A stretch of 64,000 nt of DNA. Source: Gammaproteobacteria bacterium. GTDB lineage: Bacteria > Pseudomonadota > Gammaproteobacteria > Burkholderiales > Thiobacillaceae. Below are positions 15,257-24,413 of this stretch, piece after piece. Both the position numbers and the translations under genes were made by a program. How positions within the stretch are numbered: position 1 is the stretch's first letter; the number at the start of each line of letters is the position of its first letter. The DNA is taken from NCBI GenBank assembly GCA_018820765.1, contig JAHJNN010000005.1, forward strand, positions 84,152-148,151, written 5' to 3'. A model generated the notes under the pieces. The model was given only the letters and a program-made list of their open reading frames with translations, searched no databases and was not told the origin of the DNA.

Positions 15257-16374
15257 GCGACTTCGTTGGAACCAACCTTCGGCTCATCCGCCTCTTCCAC
15301 GACCTGTCGCTCACGGAGTTGGGGGAGCGGGTCGGGGTGTCGAAGCAGTTCCTCAGTCGTGTGGAAACCGGTGCCGAATCAGTTGCCGCTCCGCTTGAGA
15401 ATTCGCTTGCCGAAGAACTGGATGTCCTGCCGGAGTTTTTCTATCACCTCGACCCGAATCCGATTGCCGATGAGCAGTGCCACTTTCGCCGGCAATTGAC
15501 GACCAAGGTGGTGTTGCGCCAGGTCGCGCGCGCCAGAGGCGAAATGCTCAAGCGCTTGGTGGGCGTGCTGGATGAGCACGTCGAACTGCCGCACTACCAA
15601 GTGGGCGAGGCCGATCCGGGGTCTCCCGAGACTATCGAGCGTGCCGCCGAAAAATTCCGCTCGCTCTTTGGTCTCGGTCTGGGTCCGCTGAGCAATGTAA
15701 CGCGCATTGCGGAGAATGCCGGCGCCGTGGTGATGAAGGTGCACGGCTTGGCACCCGAAATCGATGCGGTGTCGTTTGCCACAAAGCGGCCACTGATCGC
15801 GCTGAACAGTTCGGGGCGTTCGGCATGCCGCGAGCGCTTTGGCATCGCCCACGAATTGGGGCACTTTTCGTTGCATATCGGAATTTTGACTGGAGATCGG
15901 ATGACCGAGACACAGGCAAATCGGTTTGCCAGTGCACTTCTGATGCCGCGAAGTACGTTTACTAGTGAATGCCGCCTGGCGGTTCGCGGAACACGCCTCA
16001 ACTGGCCGGTTCTATCCGAGCTTAAGGTGCGTTGGGGCGTGTCCAAGGCTGCAATTATCTTTCGTGGTCGGCAGCTTGGGGTATTTTCGGATGACCAGGC
16101 GAGGGCAGGATACATCGGACTCAAACGCCATGGCGAAGCCGTGCAAGAATCGGAAGACCATCTGATCGCGAATGAGGAGCCTGAGGTCATCGCCGAGAGC
16201 TTGAAAGTGATGAAGGAACATTTCGGCGTACCTCAGTCTGCTGTCGCGCGCGAAATGTGTGTGCAGCCAGATCTGTTGCAGAATCTGCTGGTATCGCCCC
16301 GCGCAGAGAGCGTGGACAATGTGGTGAATCTCCTGACTGTAGGTCGATTGGCGCGCGATATCAGGCCAGCATGA
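15253..16374 (+). CDS. XRE-family regulator with ImmA/IrrE metallopeptidase domain
   Basis: 373 residues. An N-terminal helix-turn-helix (LRLIRLFHDLSLTELGERVG, VSKQFLSRVETG, about residues 9-40) is followed by an ImmA/IrrE domain with HELGH (His200, Glu201, His204) and ANRFASALLMP as the second motif. Such fusions act as sensors or repressors that cut themselves or a partner under stress, and are common beside toxins and in defence islands. It overlaps the upstream hypothetical gene by 4 bp, so the two form one unit. The tandem repeats before that gene are a likely binding place. Confidence 0.8.
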   Translation: MSDFVGTNLRLIRLFHDLSLTELGERVGVSKQFLSRVETGAESVAAPLENSLAEELDVLPEFFYHLDPNPIADEQCHFRRQLTTKVVLRQVARARGEMLKRLVGVLDEHVELPHYQVGEADPGSPETIERAAEKFRSLFGLGLGPLSNVTRIAENAGAVVMKVHGLAPEIDAVSFATKRPLIALNSSGRSACRERFGIAHELGHFSLHIGILTGDRMTETQANRFASALLMPRSTFTSECRLAVRGTRLNWPVLSELKVRWGVSKAAIIFRGRQLGVFSDDQARAGYIGLKRHGEAVQESEDHLIANEEPEVIAESLKVMKEHFGVPQSAVAREMCVQPDLLQNLLVSPRAESVDNVVNLLTVGRLARDIRPA

Positions 16375-16478
16375 GCGGTCTAGCTGCTAGCTACAGGAAC
16401 TACGCTACCCCCAGCTACAAAATTGCCGAGCCGCGGAGCTAGCTAATATGCTTGATTCATCGACCGAGGAGATGAAGG

Positions 16479-17528
16479 ATGTTTGAGGAGATGTTGAGAG
16501 TTGCCCGTCAGCTAGACGGGATGAAGGTCTCCGTTTCCGTTGGCGGGGAAACTGATCAGGATGGATATATCGATCGACAGTGCCCTGCCACCGACTGCGA
16601 GTTTTCTTTCAAGGTCCACGCGGGTGATTGGCGGGACAAGGTAAGTGACGATGGTGTCCATTGCGCGTTTTGCGGGCATACAGCCGACAGCCAGCAGTGG
16701 TTCACACACGAGCAGGTTGAGCACGCAAAGAAAGAAACCTTGGACAAGGTCAAGGGCATGCTCGGCCAGGCTATGCGAACCGATGCGCAACGCTTGAACC
16801 AATCCCAGCGCCGCAATAGCTTTCTGAAGATCACCATGAACGTGTCGAGCCAGCCTCGGGAGATCCTGTTGCCTGCGGAGGCAACCGATCCCATGCGTCT
16901 GAAGATCACGTGTTCGGTTTGCGGGTGCCGGTATGCCGTGATTGGATCGGCCTTCTTTTGCCCGGCGTGTGGACACAACGACGCCGAACAAGTGTTCCGC
17001 CAATCCATAACCGCGATTCGTTCAACCCTGGACGCATTGCCTCTCGTACGACAAGGCATCGCCGATGCCGATACCGCCGAAAACACGGTTCGGCTGCTGA
17101 TCGAAAGCGGGTTGCAGAACGCTATCACGGCATTCCAGCGTTTCGCGGAAGCGCTCTATCTGCAACACCCTGCAGCGCCCAAAGCGCGCCGCAACGTCTT
17201 TCAGAACCTTGCTGAAGGGGGCGCACTGTGGGTGATGGCCTGCGACCACGGTTATGACAAGCATCTTTCGGATTCGGAGCTTGCTAGCCTCAGTCGCTAC
17301 TTCCAGCAGCGCCATCTGTTGGCACACAAAGAAGGTTTGGTGGATGACGACTATGTTGCGAAAAGCGGGGATACAACCTACTGCTCCGGTCAGCGAGTCG
17401 TCGTGCGGGAGGCCGCCGTTCGGGAGTGCGTGCAATTGATCGAGACGCTCGCAGTCGGCATGAAGCGTGATGTGGGGCGGGGCGGCGAGCCACTGCGCCC
17501 GATCTCCGGCGCAGAGAAGAAGGTCTGA
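16479..17528 (+). CDS. zinc-ribbon, HEPN-like hypothetical protein upstream of Gabija
   Basis: 349 residues, no family named. It has two Cys-rich modules: CPATDC with CAFCGH (about 35-66) and CSVCGC with CPACGH (about 144-167), each a likely zinc ribbon. The C-terminal third is helical and holds YFQQRHLLAHKEGL, an R-x4-H motif as in HEPN domains. The start at 16479 follows GAGGAG. It ends 14 bp before gajA on the same strand, so it is probably transcribed with the Gabija pair. It could be an extra defence component or a separate system; unproven. Confidence 0.6.
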   Translation: MFEEMLRVARQLDGMKVSVSVGGETDQDGYIDRQCPATDCEFSFKVHAGDWRDKVSDDGVHCAFCGHTADSQQWFTHEQVEHAKKETLDKVKGMLGQAMRTDAQRLNQSQRRNSFLKITMNVSSQPREILLPAEATDPMRLKITCSVCGCRYAVIGSAFFCPACGHNDAEQVFRQSITAIRSTLDALPLVRQGIADADTAENTVRLLIESGLQNAITAFQRFAEALYLQHPAAPKARRNVFQNLAEGGALWVMACDHGYDKHLSDSELASLSRYFQQRHLLAHKEGLVDDDYVAKSGDTTYCSGQRVVVREAAVRECVQLIETLAVGMKRDVGRGGEPLRPISGAEKKV

Positions 17529-17542
17529 TCAATCAAGCAGGA

Positions 17543-19390
17543 ATGCCCATGCGACTCAGCAGAATCGTCATCAAGAACTTCCGTAATTTCAAGTTACTGG
17601 ATGTCCGCCTGGGCGAGCATGCCGTTGTGCTCGGCGAAAACAAGGTTGGCAAAACCAATCTACTGTTCGCGCTTCGACTCATTCTTGACCCGACGCTCCC
17701 AGACTCACTGCGCAAGCTCCGGCTGGATGATTTCTGGGATGGGCTACCGCGACCGCTCAAAGCCGAAGACGTTATTGAAGTCTCGGTTGAATTTCGCGAT
17801 TTCGAACGGAACGAGAATCTCTTGGCGGTGTTAGCCGACCATCTCGTGAAGCCGGACCCGATGGTGGCGAGACTTACGTACCGGTATCAGCCAGTACCGG
17901 GACTTGAAAGCTCCCCACGCAGCGAAGCAGATTACGAGTTTATTCTGTTCGGTGGGGATCGGCCTGATAATGCCGTCGGTTACGATCTGCGGCGTTGGAT
18001 GCCGCTGGATCTGTTTCCGGCGTTGCGTGATGCCGAGTCGGATCTTGCCCGCTGGTCTCGGTCTCCGTTGCGGCCTTTGCTGGACCGTGCCGCCAAGACG
18101 GTGGATGCAAAAGCGCTGAACACGATTGCCGGTGAGGTTCACAAAACCACTTCCAAGATTGCGGCGCTGCCGGAACTCGCGGCGGTCGTTAATGAAGTCA
18201 ATACCCAACTCACCACCATGGTGGGTGAGAAGCATGCCGTCGAAACGGCACTGGGATTCGCCCCGACGGAGCCAGACCGGTTGCTGCGAGCGCTGCAAAT
18301 GATGATAGACGGCGGCAAGCGCGGCGTGGCTGAGGCAAGCCTCGGGTCCGCCAATGTACTTTACCTGGCACTGAAGCATCTAGAGCATCAATACCTCGTG
18401 GAAGAAGGGGAGCGCCAGCACACGTTTTTGGCGATTGAGGAACCAGAAGCCCATCTACATCCGCATCTGCAGCGGCTCATTTACCGGAACTACCTGCAAA
18501 CACGTGACGAAGCCGAAGCTGATCCCGAGCCACGCAGCATTCTGCTCACCACGCATTCCCCGAACGTGGCCAGCGTGGCGCCGCTTGCCAATGTCGTCGT
18601 ACTGCGCCGTATTGCCAATGAAGGACACACCATTGGTCGCTCTTTGAAAGGCATCAAACTGAGCGATGAAGAGCGTGAGGACTTGGAACGCTACATCGAC
18701 GTAACGCGCGGCGAGCTATTTTTCTCCAAGGGAGTCATCCTGGTTGAAGGCGATGCGGAGAAGTTCCTGCTGCCTACGCTTGCCAAGCTGTACGACAAGA
18801 GCTTGGATTTCGATGCGATGGGCGTCTCCATTTGCTCCATTGCCGGCACCAACTTCGCTCCGTATATCCAGTTGCTGGGTCCAAAAGGGCTGGACATTCC
18901 GTTTGTCGTGCTGACGGATTTTGATCCGAAGGATGAAGAGGTGAGTCAGGAGGACGCTGATCCGGACGGCGAGGGTGTGACGGATAGCTATGGAGAAAAT
19001 CGTGTTGTCAATCAAATCATGTGCCATCTACTGGATGGTGACGTGTGGAAAGAGAGTAGCTATGCGCAAGTGCTGAAGCTCGCCCCGAAGCACGGTGTAT
19101 TTCTGAATGAGTTTACGTTTGAGATTGATGTCTTCAAGACGGGCGCAGAGGACGAGTTCTTAAAAGCCATCAAGACACTCACCGGCAACAAGAAAATGCA
19201 CGCTCGGTTCGCGGCCTTGTCAGATGATCCGAATTCACTTGATCCGGGACAGCTCCTAAAAGACATCGACTCCATCGGCAAGGGACGTGTGGCCCAGCGC
19301 CTGGCATCAGTTTTGATTGACGAGGATGTCGATGTTTGCCCGCCGTACATCGAAGCGGCGTTGGATTACTTGAAGGCAAAGCTGGAATGA
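17543..19390 (+). CDS. gajA: Gabija GajA-like OLD-family ATPase/TOPRIM endonuclease
   Basis: 615 residues. The N-terminal ABC/AAA-type ATPase shows GENKVGKTN (31-39, Walker A), FLAIEEPEAHLHP (295-307, Walker B) and LLTTHSP. The C-terminal TOPRIM nuclease shows VILVEGDAEKF (Glu402) and FVVLTDFDP (Asp459, Asp461). This is the class 2 OLD layout, found with a UvrD-like helicase in the Gabija anti-phage system, where GajA nicks DNA when nucleotides are depleted. The next gene is that helicase, overlapping by 4 bp (ATGA). All key residues are present. Slightly longer than typical GajA. Confidence 0.88.
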   Translation: MPMRLSRIVIKNFRNFKLLDVRLGEHAVVLGENKVGKTNLLFALRLILDPTLPDSLRKLRLDDFWDGLPRPLKAEDVIEVSVEFRDFERNENLLAVLADHLVKPDPMVARLTYRYQPVPGLESSPRSEADYEFILFGGDRPDNAVGYDLRRWMPLDLFPALRDAESDLARWSRSPLRPLLDRAAKTVDAKALNTIAGEVHKTTSKIAALPELAAVVNEVNTQLTTMVGEKHAVETALGFAPTEPDRLLRALQMMIDGGKRGVAEASLGSANVLYLALKHLEHQYLVEEGERQHTFLAIEEPEAHLHPHLQRLIYRNYLQTRDEAEADPEPRSILLTTHSPNVASVAPLANVVVLRRIANEGHTIGRSLKGIKLSDEEREDLERYIDVTRGELFFSKGVILVEGDAEKFLLPTLAKLYDKSLDFDAMGVSICSIAGTNFAPYIQLLGPKGLDIPFVVLTDFDPKDEEVSQEDADPDGEGVTDSYGENRVVNQIMCHLLDGDVWKESSYAQVLKLAPKHGVFLNEFTFEIDVFKTGAEDEFLKAIKTLTGNKKMHARFAALSDDPNSLDPGQLLKDIDSIGKGRVAQRLASVLIDEDVDVCPPYIEAALDYLKAKLE

Positions 19391-21150
19391 CATCCATTGC
19401 GCCCCTCTATCTCAAAGCGGCGGAAGATCTGCGTAGGAACGAGGATCAATGGCGCGCTTATGCATCGGACGGAAATTGCGTGATCCTGGCCGGACCCGGC
19501 AGCGGTAAGACCAAGACGATCACCATCAAGATCGCTCGGCTTCTTGCTGAGGATGTGCACCGTCCCCGCCGGCTGGCATGCATTACCTATAGCAACTCCT
19601 GTGTCGGGGAGTTGCGGTCCAGGATGAATGGGCTCGGCGTTGACGACGGCGATCGCCTCTTGCTCTCCACCGTACATTCCTTCTGCCTGACTGAACTGGC
19701 GTTGCCCTACGCGGCCTTGGCCGGCATTGCCGTTCCCAATCCTCTGGTGGTGGCATCGCCTGTGCAGGCGAGACAGCTTTTCGCCGAAGCCTACCGGCAG
19801 CAGCTTGGAGGCAATGCGCCCAACTGGTTTCGCATGGCTTGTGAAAAGTTACGGCGAACTATTCCGGATAAGGCCGGTGCCGAATGGCGTGCGTGGTCCG
19901 CGCGAGAAACAAGGGTGGTCGAAGCCTATGAAGCCCTTCTCCTCAAGAACGGTTTGATCGACTTTGACGGGCTGGTTCTTGCGGGACTACAACTCGTCGA
20001 GAACCACGAATGGGTACGACGCGCCATTCAGGCCAAATACCCGGTGATCGTTATCGACGAATACCAGGATCTGGGGCTCCCGCTGCACCGCATCGTGCTG
20101 GCGCTGCTGAAGGCGGGGGTCCGTGTGATTGCCGTCGGGGACCCGGATCAGTCCATCTACGGTTTCACAGGAGCAAAGCCCAGCCTGTTGCGAGCATTGG
20201 GCGGTCTTCCGGAGGTTGATTCGATCAGGCTCAAGCTGAATTACCGATGCGCCGACCGTATCATCGCCGCGTCCAAGGCGCTTCTGCCTGATCCGCCAGA
20301 GTTTCGCTCTCACGATGGACGAGCGGGTGAAATCCACATTCACTGCCTGGAGCGCAATGTCCGTCAGCAGGCTGACTATGTGCTCAGTACCATCGTGCCG
20401 GCTCTGCTTGCTGCGAATCCGTCATGGAAGCCGGGAGACATCGCTCTGCTTTACCGCACGATGAACGAAGGTACACCAATCGCGCAGGCGGCCGATGCGC
20501 TCGATTTGCGCTATTTCCGGCTTGACAATGGGTCTCCCATCAAGCGCACGCGTTTGACGGAATGGCTGACTGACGCGGCAAAATGGTGCTCCGGTGGGTG
20601 GCAGACGGGTACGGTGCGATTGTCCCAATTGCTCAAATCCTGGCGACTGATGCGTCGATCACTCACTCGCGAGTCTGAAGTGCTTGCCGCCCGCAAGCGA
20701 TTGATCGCTGCCTTATTCGCTCTCCGCGACGCTGCTAGTCCTCTGCATCAATGGCTGTCCGTGCTGCGTAGCGAGGTTTTGGAAGAGGCGTTCAGGGAGG
20801 AGCCTGGGCTGGCGGACGAGAAGGACAACCTTGACGACCTGTTGACGGCATCCGTAGCGGGCGGTGCGTTACAGGCATTCACGGTCGAGATTTTTGGGAA
20901 TCAGGGGAAGAGTCCGGATCAGATCAACCTGATGACACTGCACAGCTCGAAAGGGCTGGAGTTCCAGGCGGTAATCATGGTGGGTCTGGAAAATGGCGTT
21001 TTTCCCAGCGGTTACGACCGGACCGACGAGCAACTGGAAGAGGCGGCTCGGCTCTTCTATGTTGGAGTGACACGAGCAAGAACGCAGATTCATTTGACCT
21101 ATGAGTCTGATGAATCGCCCCTTATCACGTCAATCCGGCGGGCGGCGTAG
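19387..21150 (+). CDS. gajB: Gabija GajB-like UvrD/Rep helicase
   Basis: 587 residues from the ATG at 19387, which overlaps the gajA stop as ATGA; an earlier in-frame start at 19336 is inside gajA. Superfamily 1 motifs are complete: ILAGPGSGKTKT (motif I), ACITYSNSCVGELRSR (Ia), VIVIDEYQDL (II, Walker B), VIAVGDPDQSIYGFTGA (III), LNYRC (IV), LMTLHSSKGLEF (V) and RLFYVGVTRARTQI (VI). GajB senses DNA ends or fragments and activates GajA in described systems. The pairing with an OLD nuclease makes Gabija the best call over a housekeeping UvrD. Confidence 0.87.
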   Translation: MTSIAPLYLKAAEDLRRNEDQWRAYASDGNCVILAGPGSGKTKTITIKIARLLAEDVHRPRRLACITYSNSCVGELRSRMNGLGVDDGDRLLLSTVHSFCLTELALPYAALAGIAVPNPLVVASPVQARQLFAEAYRQQLGGNAPNWFRMACEKLRRTIPDKAGAEWRAWSARETRVVEAYEALLLKNGLIDFDGLVLAGLQLVENHEWVRRAIQAKYPVIVIDEYQDLGLPLHRIVLALLKAGVRVIAVGDPDQSIYGFTGAKPSLLRALGGLPEVDSIRLKLNYRCADRIIAASKALLPDPPEFRSHDGRAGEIHIHCLERNVRQQADYVLSTIVPALLAANPSWKPGDIALLYRTMNEGTPIAQAADALDLRYFRLDNGSPIKRTRLTEWLTDAAKWCSGGWQTGTVRLSQLLKSWRLMRRSLTRESEVLAARKRLIAALFALRDAASPLHQWLSVLRSEVLEEAFREEPGLADEKDNLDDLLTASVAGGALQAFTVEIFGNQGKSPDQINLMTLHSSKGLEFQAVIMVGLENGVFPSGYDRTDEQLEEAARLFYVGVTRARTQIHLTYESDESPLITSIRRAA

Positions 21151-21437
21151 TTGAACGGAAAAGCGACACCAGATGTACACGAGTACGCCAACATACGCCT
21201 AAGTGTGCCCCAGTTTCCCAGGCAAATTCGTGGGGCAAATTTGGGGCAATCTGAGCGCCAAACCATGCCTATCAATGCCAATTGGGCCTCTGGCTGCGGC
21301 AGTCAGGGCTTTAGATAAGTTGTTGTTATTGAACTGAAAAACAGGTCAGTTCCGAAAACTTGGATCAGTGTCCCAACACAATCGGCGTGTGGGCAGTGGG
21401 CTCCTTGGCGATCGACATGGCGGGACGGGCGTCGGGA
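21151..21437. other. intergenic region at the right border of the defence island
   Basis: No gene supported. It contains a GGGGCAAA-rich stretch (about 21230-21250) and an inverted repeat GAACTGA/TCAGTTC (21331-21337 and 21346-21352). To its right the gene content becomes core chromosomal (suhB onward), so an island boundary is probable here. I could not find an integrase, a tRNA end or a matching direct repeat. Confidence 0.4.
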
Positions 21438-22244
21438 TCAGACCTTCAGTTCGGGCGGCAGGTGGGGGGCGATGACCTGCAGCATCTGGCCGAAGATTTT
21501 CGGGCTGGCGGCGACGATGTTGCCGGATTCCAGGAAGCCTTCGTCGCCCATGAAGTTGCCGACCAAGGCGCCAGACTCCTGCGCGATCAGGCTGCCGGCG
21601 GCGAGATCCCAGGGCTTCAGGTGCATTTCCCAGAAGCCGTCGTAGCGGCCGCAGGCCACGTAGCACAGGTCGAGCGCAGCGGAGCCGGGGCGGCGCAGGC
21701 CGGAGGTGGCGTGCATCATGTCGCGGAACATGTTGATGTAGGCCTCGGCGAAGCTGAAATCGCGAAAGGGGAAGCCGGTGCCGATCAGGCATTCGGACAG
21801 CTTTGCGCGCTTGCTGGCGCGGATGCGGCGGTCGTTGAGCATGGCGCCACGGCCGCGGCTGGCGGTGAAGAGTTCGTTGCGCGCGGGGTCGAACACCACG
21901 GCCTGGGTGATCTGGCCCTTGTGTTTCAGCGCGATGGAGATCGAATACTGCTGCAGGCCGTGCAGGAAGTTGGTGGTGCCGTCGAGCGGATCGATGATCC
22001 ACTGGTAGTCTTCGCCGTTTTTGGCGTCGGCCGAGCCGGACTCCTCTGCTAAAATCCCGTGGTTTGGATAGGCGTCGAGCAGGGTTTCGATGATGGCGCG
22101 CTCGGCCATCTGGTCGACTTCGCTGACGTAATCGCGATCCTGCTTGCTCCGCACGGTGAGCTGGTCGAGGTCGAGCGAGGCGCGATTGATGATCGCCCCG
22201 GCTTTGCGAGCGGCTTTCACCGCCGTATTGAGCATGGGATGCAT
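21438..22244 (-). CDS. suhB: inositol-1-monophosphatase family protein
   Basis: 268 residues. The metal-binding motifs of the inositol monophosphatase family are intact: [22 protein letters not shown] and [17 protein letters not shown]. In betaproteobacteria this gene is usually called suhB; the protein hydrolyses inositol phosphates and in E. coli also helps ribosomal RNA transcription. It is transcribed away from trmJ, with the two starts about 60 bp apart. Confidence 0.92.
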   Translation of the reverse strand: MHPMLNTAVKAARKAGAIINRASLDLDQLTVRSKQDRDYVSEVDQMAERAIIETLLDAYPNHGILAEESGSADAKNGEDYQWIIDPLDGTTNFLHGLQQYSISIALKHKGQITQAVVFDPARNELFTASRGRGAMLNDRRIRASKRAKLSECLIGTGFPFRDFSFAEAYINMFRDMMHATSGLRRPGSAALDLCYVACGRYDGFWEMHLKPWDLAAGSLIAQESGALVGNFMGDEGFLESGNIVAASPKIFGQMLQVIAPHLPPELKV

Positions 22245-22302
22245 GGTGTCTGGCTACGGATTCAAAGAACGAGCCGCTATTTTACTTGATGATGTTTACT
22301 TG

Positions 22303-23058
22303 ATGACGCCAGCCGACCCGAAACTTCTCGCCAATATTCGCATCGTGCTGACGCGCACCAGCCACCCCGGCAACATCGGTGCGGCGGCGCGGGCGATGAA
22401 GACGATGGGGCTGAGCCAGCTTTATCTGGTGGAACCGGCCGTTTTCCCCAACAGCCAGGCCGACGCCATGGCTGCCGGCTCGACCGATCTGCTGGCGCAG
22501 GCGCGGGTGTGCAGCACGCTGGCCGAGGCGCTGGGCGATACCGCGCTGGCGCTGGGCGTGTCGGCGCGCCGGCGCGACATTGTGTCGGAGGTGCTGACCC
22601 CGCCCGAGGCGTCGATCCGCTTGCTGACCGAGGCGCAGACGGGTCCGGTGGCGCTGGTGTTCGGCAACGAGACCAGCGGGCTGTCGAACGAGGAGCTGAG
22701 CCTGTGCCAGGGGCTGGTGACGATTGCCGCCAATCCCGACTACAGCTCGCTCAATCTGGCCGCGGCGGTGCAGGTGCTGAGTTACGAAATCCGTCAGGCC
22801 TGGCTCGGGCATGCGGGCTGGCCGCAGCCGGAGATGGATGCGGCGACAGGCGACGAGGTGGAGCGGTTCTACGGCCACCTGGAAACCGCGCTGGCCGAGC
22901 TGGAATTTCTCAATCCCGGTTCGCCCGGCAAGCTGATGCTGAAGCTGCGGCGGCTGTTCGCGCGCACCCGGCTGGCCAAGGAAGACGTGAACATCCTGCG
23001 CGGCATCCTGACCGCCGCGCAGGAAGCGAAGCAGGGTCGGAACCACGACGCCGATTAG
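22303..23058 (+). CDS. trmJ: tRNA (cytidine/uridine-2'-O-)-methyltransferase TrmJ
   Basis: 251 residues from the ATG at 22303; the frame is open further upstream but that part overlaps suhB. SPOUT methyltransferase motifs are visible: NIRIVLTRTSHPGNIGAAARAMKTMGL, LVFGNETSGLSNEEL and DYSSLNLAAAVQVLSYE, the last forming the knot and SAM site. TrmJ methylates position 32 of several tRNAs. The upstream region has a repeated TTTACTTGATGA, so an alternative TTG start is possible. The stop overlaps an IscR-like site before cysE. Confidence 0.9.
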   Translation: MTPADPKLLANIRIVLTRTSHPGNIGAAARAMKTMGLSQLYLVEPAVFPNSQADAMAAGSTDLLAQARVCSTLAEALGDTALALGVSARRRDIVSEVLTPPEASIRLLTEAQTGPVALVFGNETSGLSNEELSLCQGLVTIAANPDYSSLNLAAAVQVLSYEIRQAWLGHAGWPQPEMDAATGDEVERFYGHLETALAELEFLNPGSPGKLMLKLRRLFARTRLAKEDVNILRGILTAAQEAKQGRNHDAD

Positions 23059-23079
23059 TTGACTCAATTACTGGGAAAT
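23055..23079 (+). promoter_or_regulatory. IscR type-1-like binding site before cysE
   Basis: The 25 bases match the IscR type 1 pattern seen twice before iscR: TTAGTTGACT, then AATTACT and a GGGAAAT end. It overlaps the trmJ stop codon and ends 15 bases before the cysE start, and contains a -35-like TTGACT (23059-23064), so bound IscR would block a promoter here. Confidence 0.6.
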
Positions 23080-23094
23080 AGCATCCTCAAGCGC

Positions 23095-23853
23095 ATGAAA
23101 CTGCTCAGCCAACTCAAGGAAGACATCGCCGTCGTGTTCGACCGCGACCCGGCGGCACGCACCACCTTCGAGGTTGTCACCACCTATCCCGGCTTTCACG
23201 CCATGGTCATCCATCGCCTGGCGCACACGCTGTGGCGCATGGAATGGAAGTGGCTGGCGCGCTTTACCTCGCACCTCGGCCGCTGGCTCACCGGCATCGA
23301 AATCCACCCCGGCGCCACCATCGGCCGCCGCGTGTTCATCGACCATGGCATGGGCGTGGTGGTGGGCGAAACCGCCGAGATCGGCGACGACTGCACCCTG
23401 TATCACGGCGTGACGCTGGGCGGCACCTCGTGGAACAAGGGCAAGCGCCATCCGACGCTGATGCCGGGCGTGGTGGTGGGGGCGGGCGCCAAGATTCTCG
23501 GCCCGATCACCATCGGCGCGGGCGCGCGCGTCGGCTCCAATGCCGTGGTGGTGAAGGACGTCCCGGACAACGCCACGGCGGTGGGCATTCCCGCCCGTAT
23601 CCTGGACAGCGCAGCGGAAAAACAGCGCAACCAACAGGCGGAAAAACTCGGCTTCTCGGCCTATGCCATTTCGGCCGACATGAACGATCCGGTGGTCAAG
23701 GCCATCCACGGCTTGATCGACCATTCGGCCCACATCGACCACCGGCTGGATATGATTCTGGCGCAGTTGCAGAAGCTGGGTGCCGAACTGCCGGCGGGGC
23801 AGGATAAGCCGGACGATTTCGATCCGAACTATCTGAACAAAATAGTTGACTAA
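23095..23853 (+). CDS. cysE: serine O-acetyltransferase
   Basis: 252 residues from the ATG at 23095; a TTG at 23059 lies inside the IscR-like site and is less likely. The left-handed beta-helix is clear: [43 protein letters not shown], then [22 protein letters not shown] and [18 protein letters not shown]. The enzyme makes O-acetylserine for cysteine synthesis. Its place just upstream of iscR, with a shared type of operator, ties sulphur donor supply to Fe-S cluster assembly. Confidence 0.92.
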   Translation: MKLLSQLKEDIAVVFDRDPAARTTFEVVTTYPGFHAMVIHRLAHTLWRMEWKWLARFTSHLGRWLTGIEIHPGATIGRRVFIDHGMGVVVGETAEIGDDCTLYHGVTLGGTSWNKGKRHPTLMPGVVVGAGAKILGPITIGAGARVGSNAVVVKDVPDNATAVGIPARILDSAAEKQRNQQAEKLGFSAYAISADMNDPVVKAIHGLIDHSAHIDHRLDMILAQLQKLGAELPAGQDKPDDFDPNYLNKIVD

Positions 23854-23866
23854 ATTACTAAGGTAA
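23842..23866 (+). promoter_or_regulatory. IscR type-1-like site 1 before iscR
   Basis: ATAGTTGACTAAATTACTAAGGTAA fits the type 1 IscR pattern (ATA-S-YYGACT-R...) and overlaps the end of cysE. It lies 28 bp before a second copy, one copy per promoter region, as in the autoregulated iscR promoter of enterobacteria. Confidence 0.7.
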
Positions 23867-23869
23867 GGA

Positions 23870-23902
23870 ATAGTTGACTGAAATGCTCGGGAATTTTATA
23901 GT
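23870..23902 (+). promoter_or_regulatory. iscR promoter with overlapping IscR site 2
   Basis: The second IscR-like site runs 23870-23894. Within and beyond it are -35 TTGACT (23874-23879), a 17-base spacer and -10 TATAGT (23897-23902), a near-consensus sigma-70 promoter. Bound [2Fe-2S]-IscR would cover the -35 box, so holo-IscR should repress the operon. Confidence 0.75.
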
Positions 23903-23929
23903 TCGGGCGAAATTTCGGGAGAACACGTC

Positions 23930-24391
23930 ATGAGATTGACCACCAAAGGCCGCTTCGCCGTCACTGCCATGCTGGATCTGGCCCTGCGCGGCGGCAAAAA
24001 TCCAGTCACGCTGGCCGGCATCAGCGAGCGTCAGGACATTTCCCTGTCCTATCTGGAGCAACTGTTCAGCCGCCTGCGCCGGCACGAACTGGTCGAAAGC
24101 GTGCGCGGCCCCGGCGGCGGCTATTACCTCGCCCGGCCGCTTGCAGAAGTCAGCGTGGCCGATATCATCCGCGCGGTCGACGAACCCATCGATGCGACCC
24201 AGTGCGGCGGCAAGGAAAATTGCCACGACGAGCATCGCTGTCTGACGCACGACTTGTGGACGGGGCTCAACGCCCATATCTACGATTATCTGGCCAACGT
24301 GACGCTGGCCACGCTGGTGGCCAAGCAGGACGAGTGCAAGGAAAAGGTCATGCAGGACCGCCGCGCATCGAAGATGACGCTGGTTGCTTGA
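23930..24391 (+). CDS. iscR: Fe-S cluster assembly transcriptional regulator IscR
   Basis: 153 residues of the Rrf2 family. A winged helix ([47 protein letters not shown]) is followed by three cluster-ligating Cys in [13 protein letters not shown]. With its [2Fe-2S] cluster IscR represses its own operon. It is first in the isc operon and preceded by two matching operator sites. It ends 22 bp before iscS. Confidence 0.95.
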   Translation: MRLTTKGRFAVTAMLDLALRGGKNPVTLAGISERQDISLSYLEQLFSRLRRHELVESVRGPGGGYYLARPLAEVSVADIIRAVDEPIDATQCGGKENCHDEHRCLTHDLWTGLNAHIYDYLANVTLATLVAKQDECKEKVMQDRRASKMTLVA

Positions 24392-24413
24392 ACGATTCAA
24401 ACAGGGCAATACG

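Noticed and set aside
22280..22310. Doubled TTTACTTGATGA before trmJ as an operator
   Set aside because: Too short and overlapping possible start codons; may be a small duplication with no regulatory meaning.
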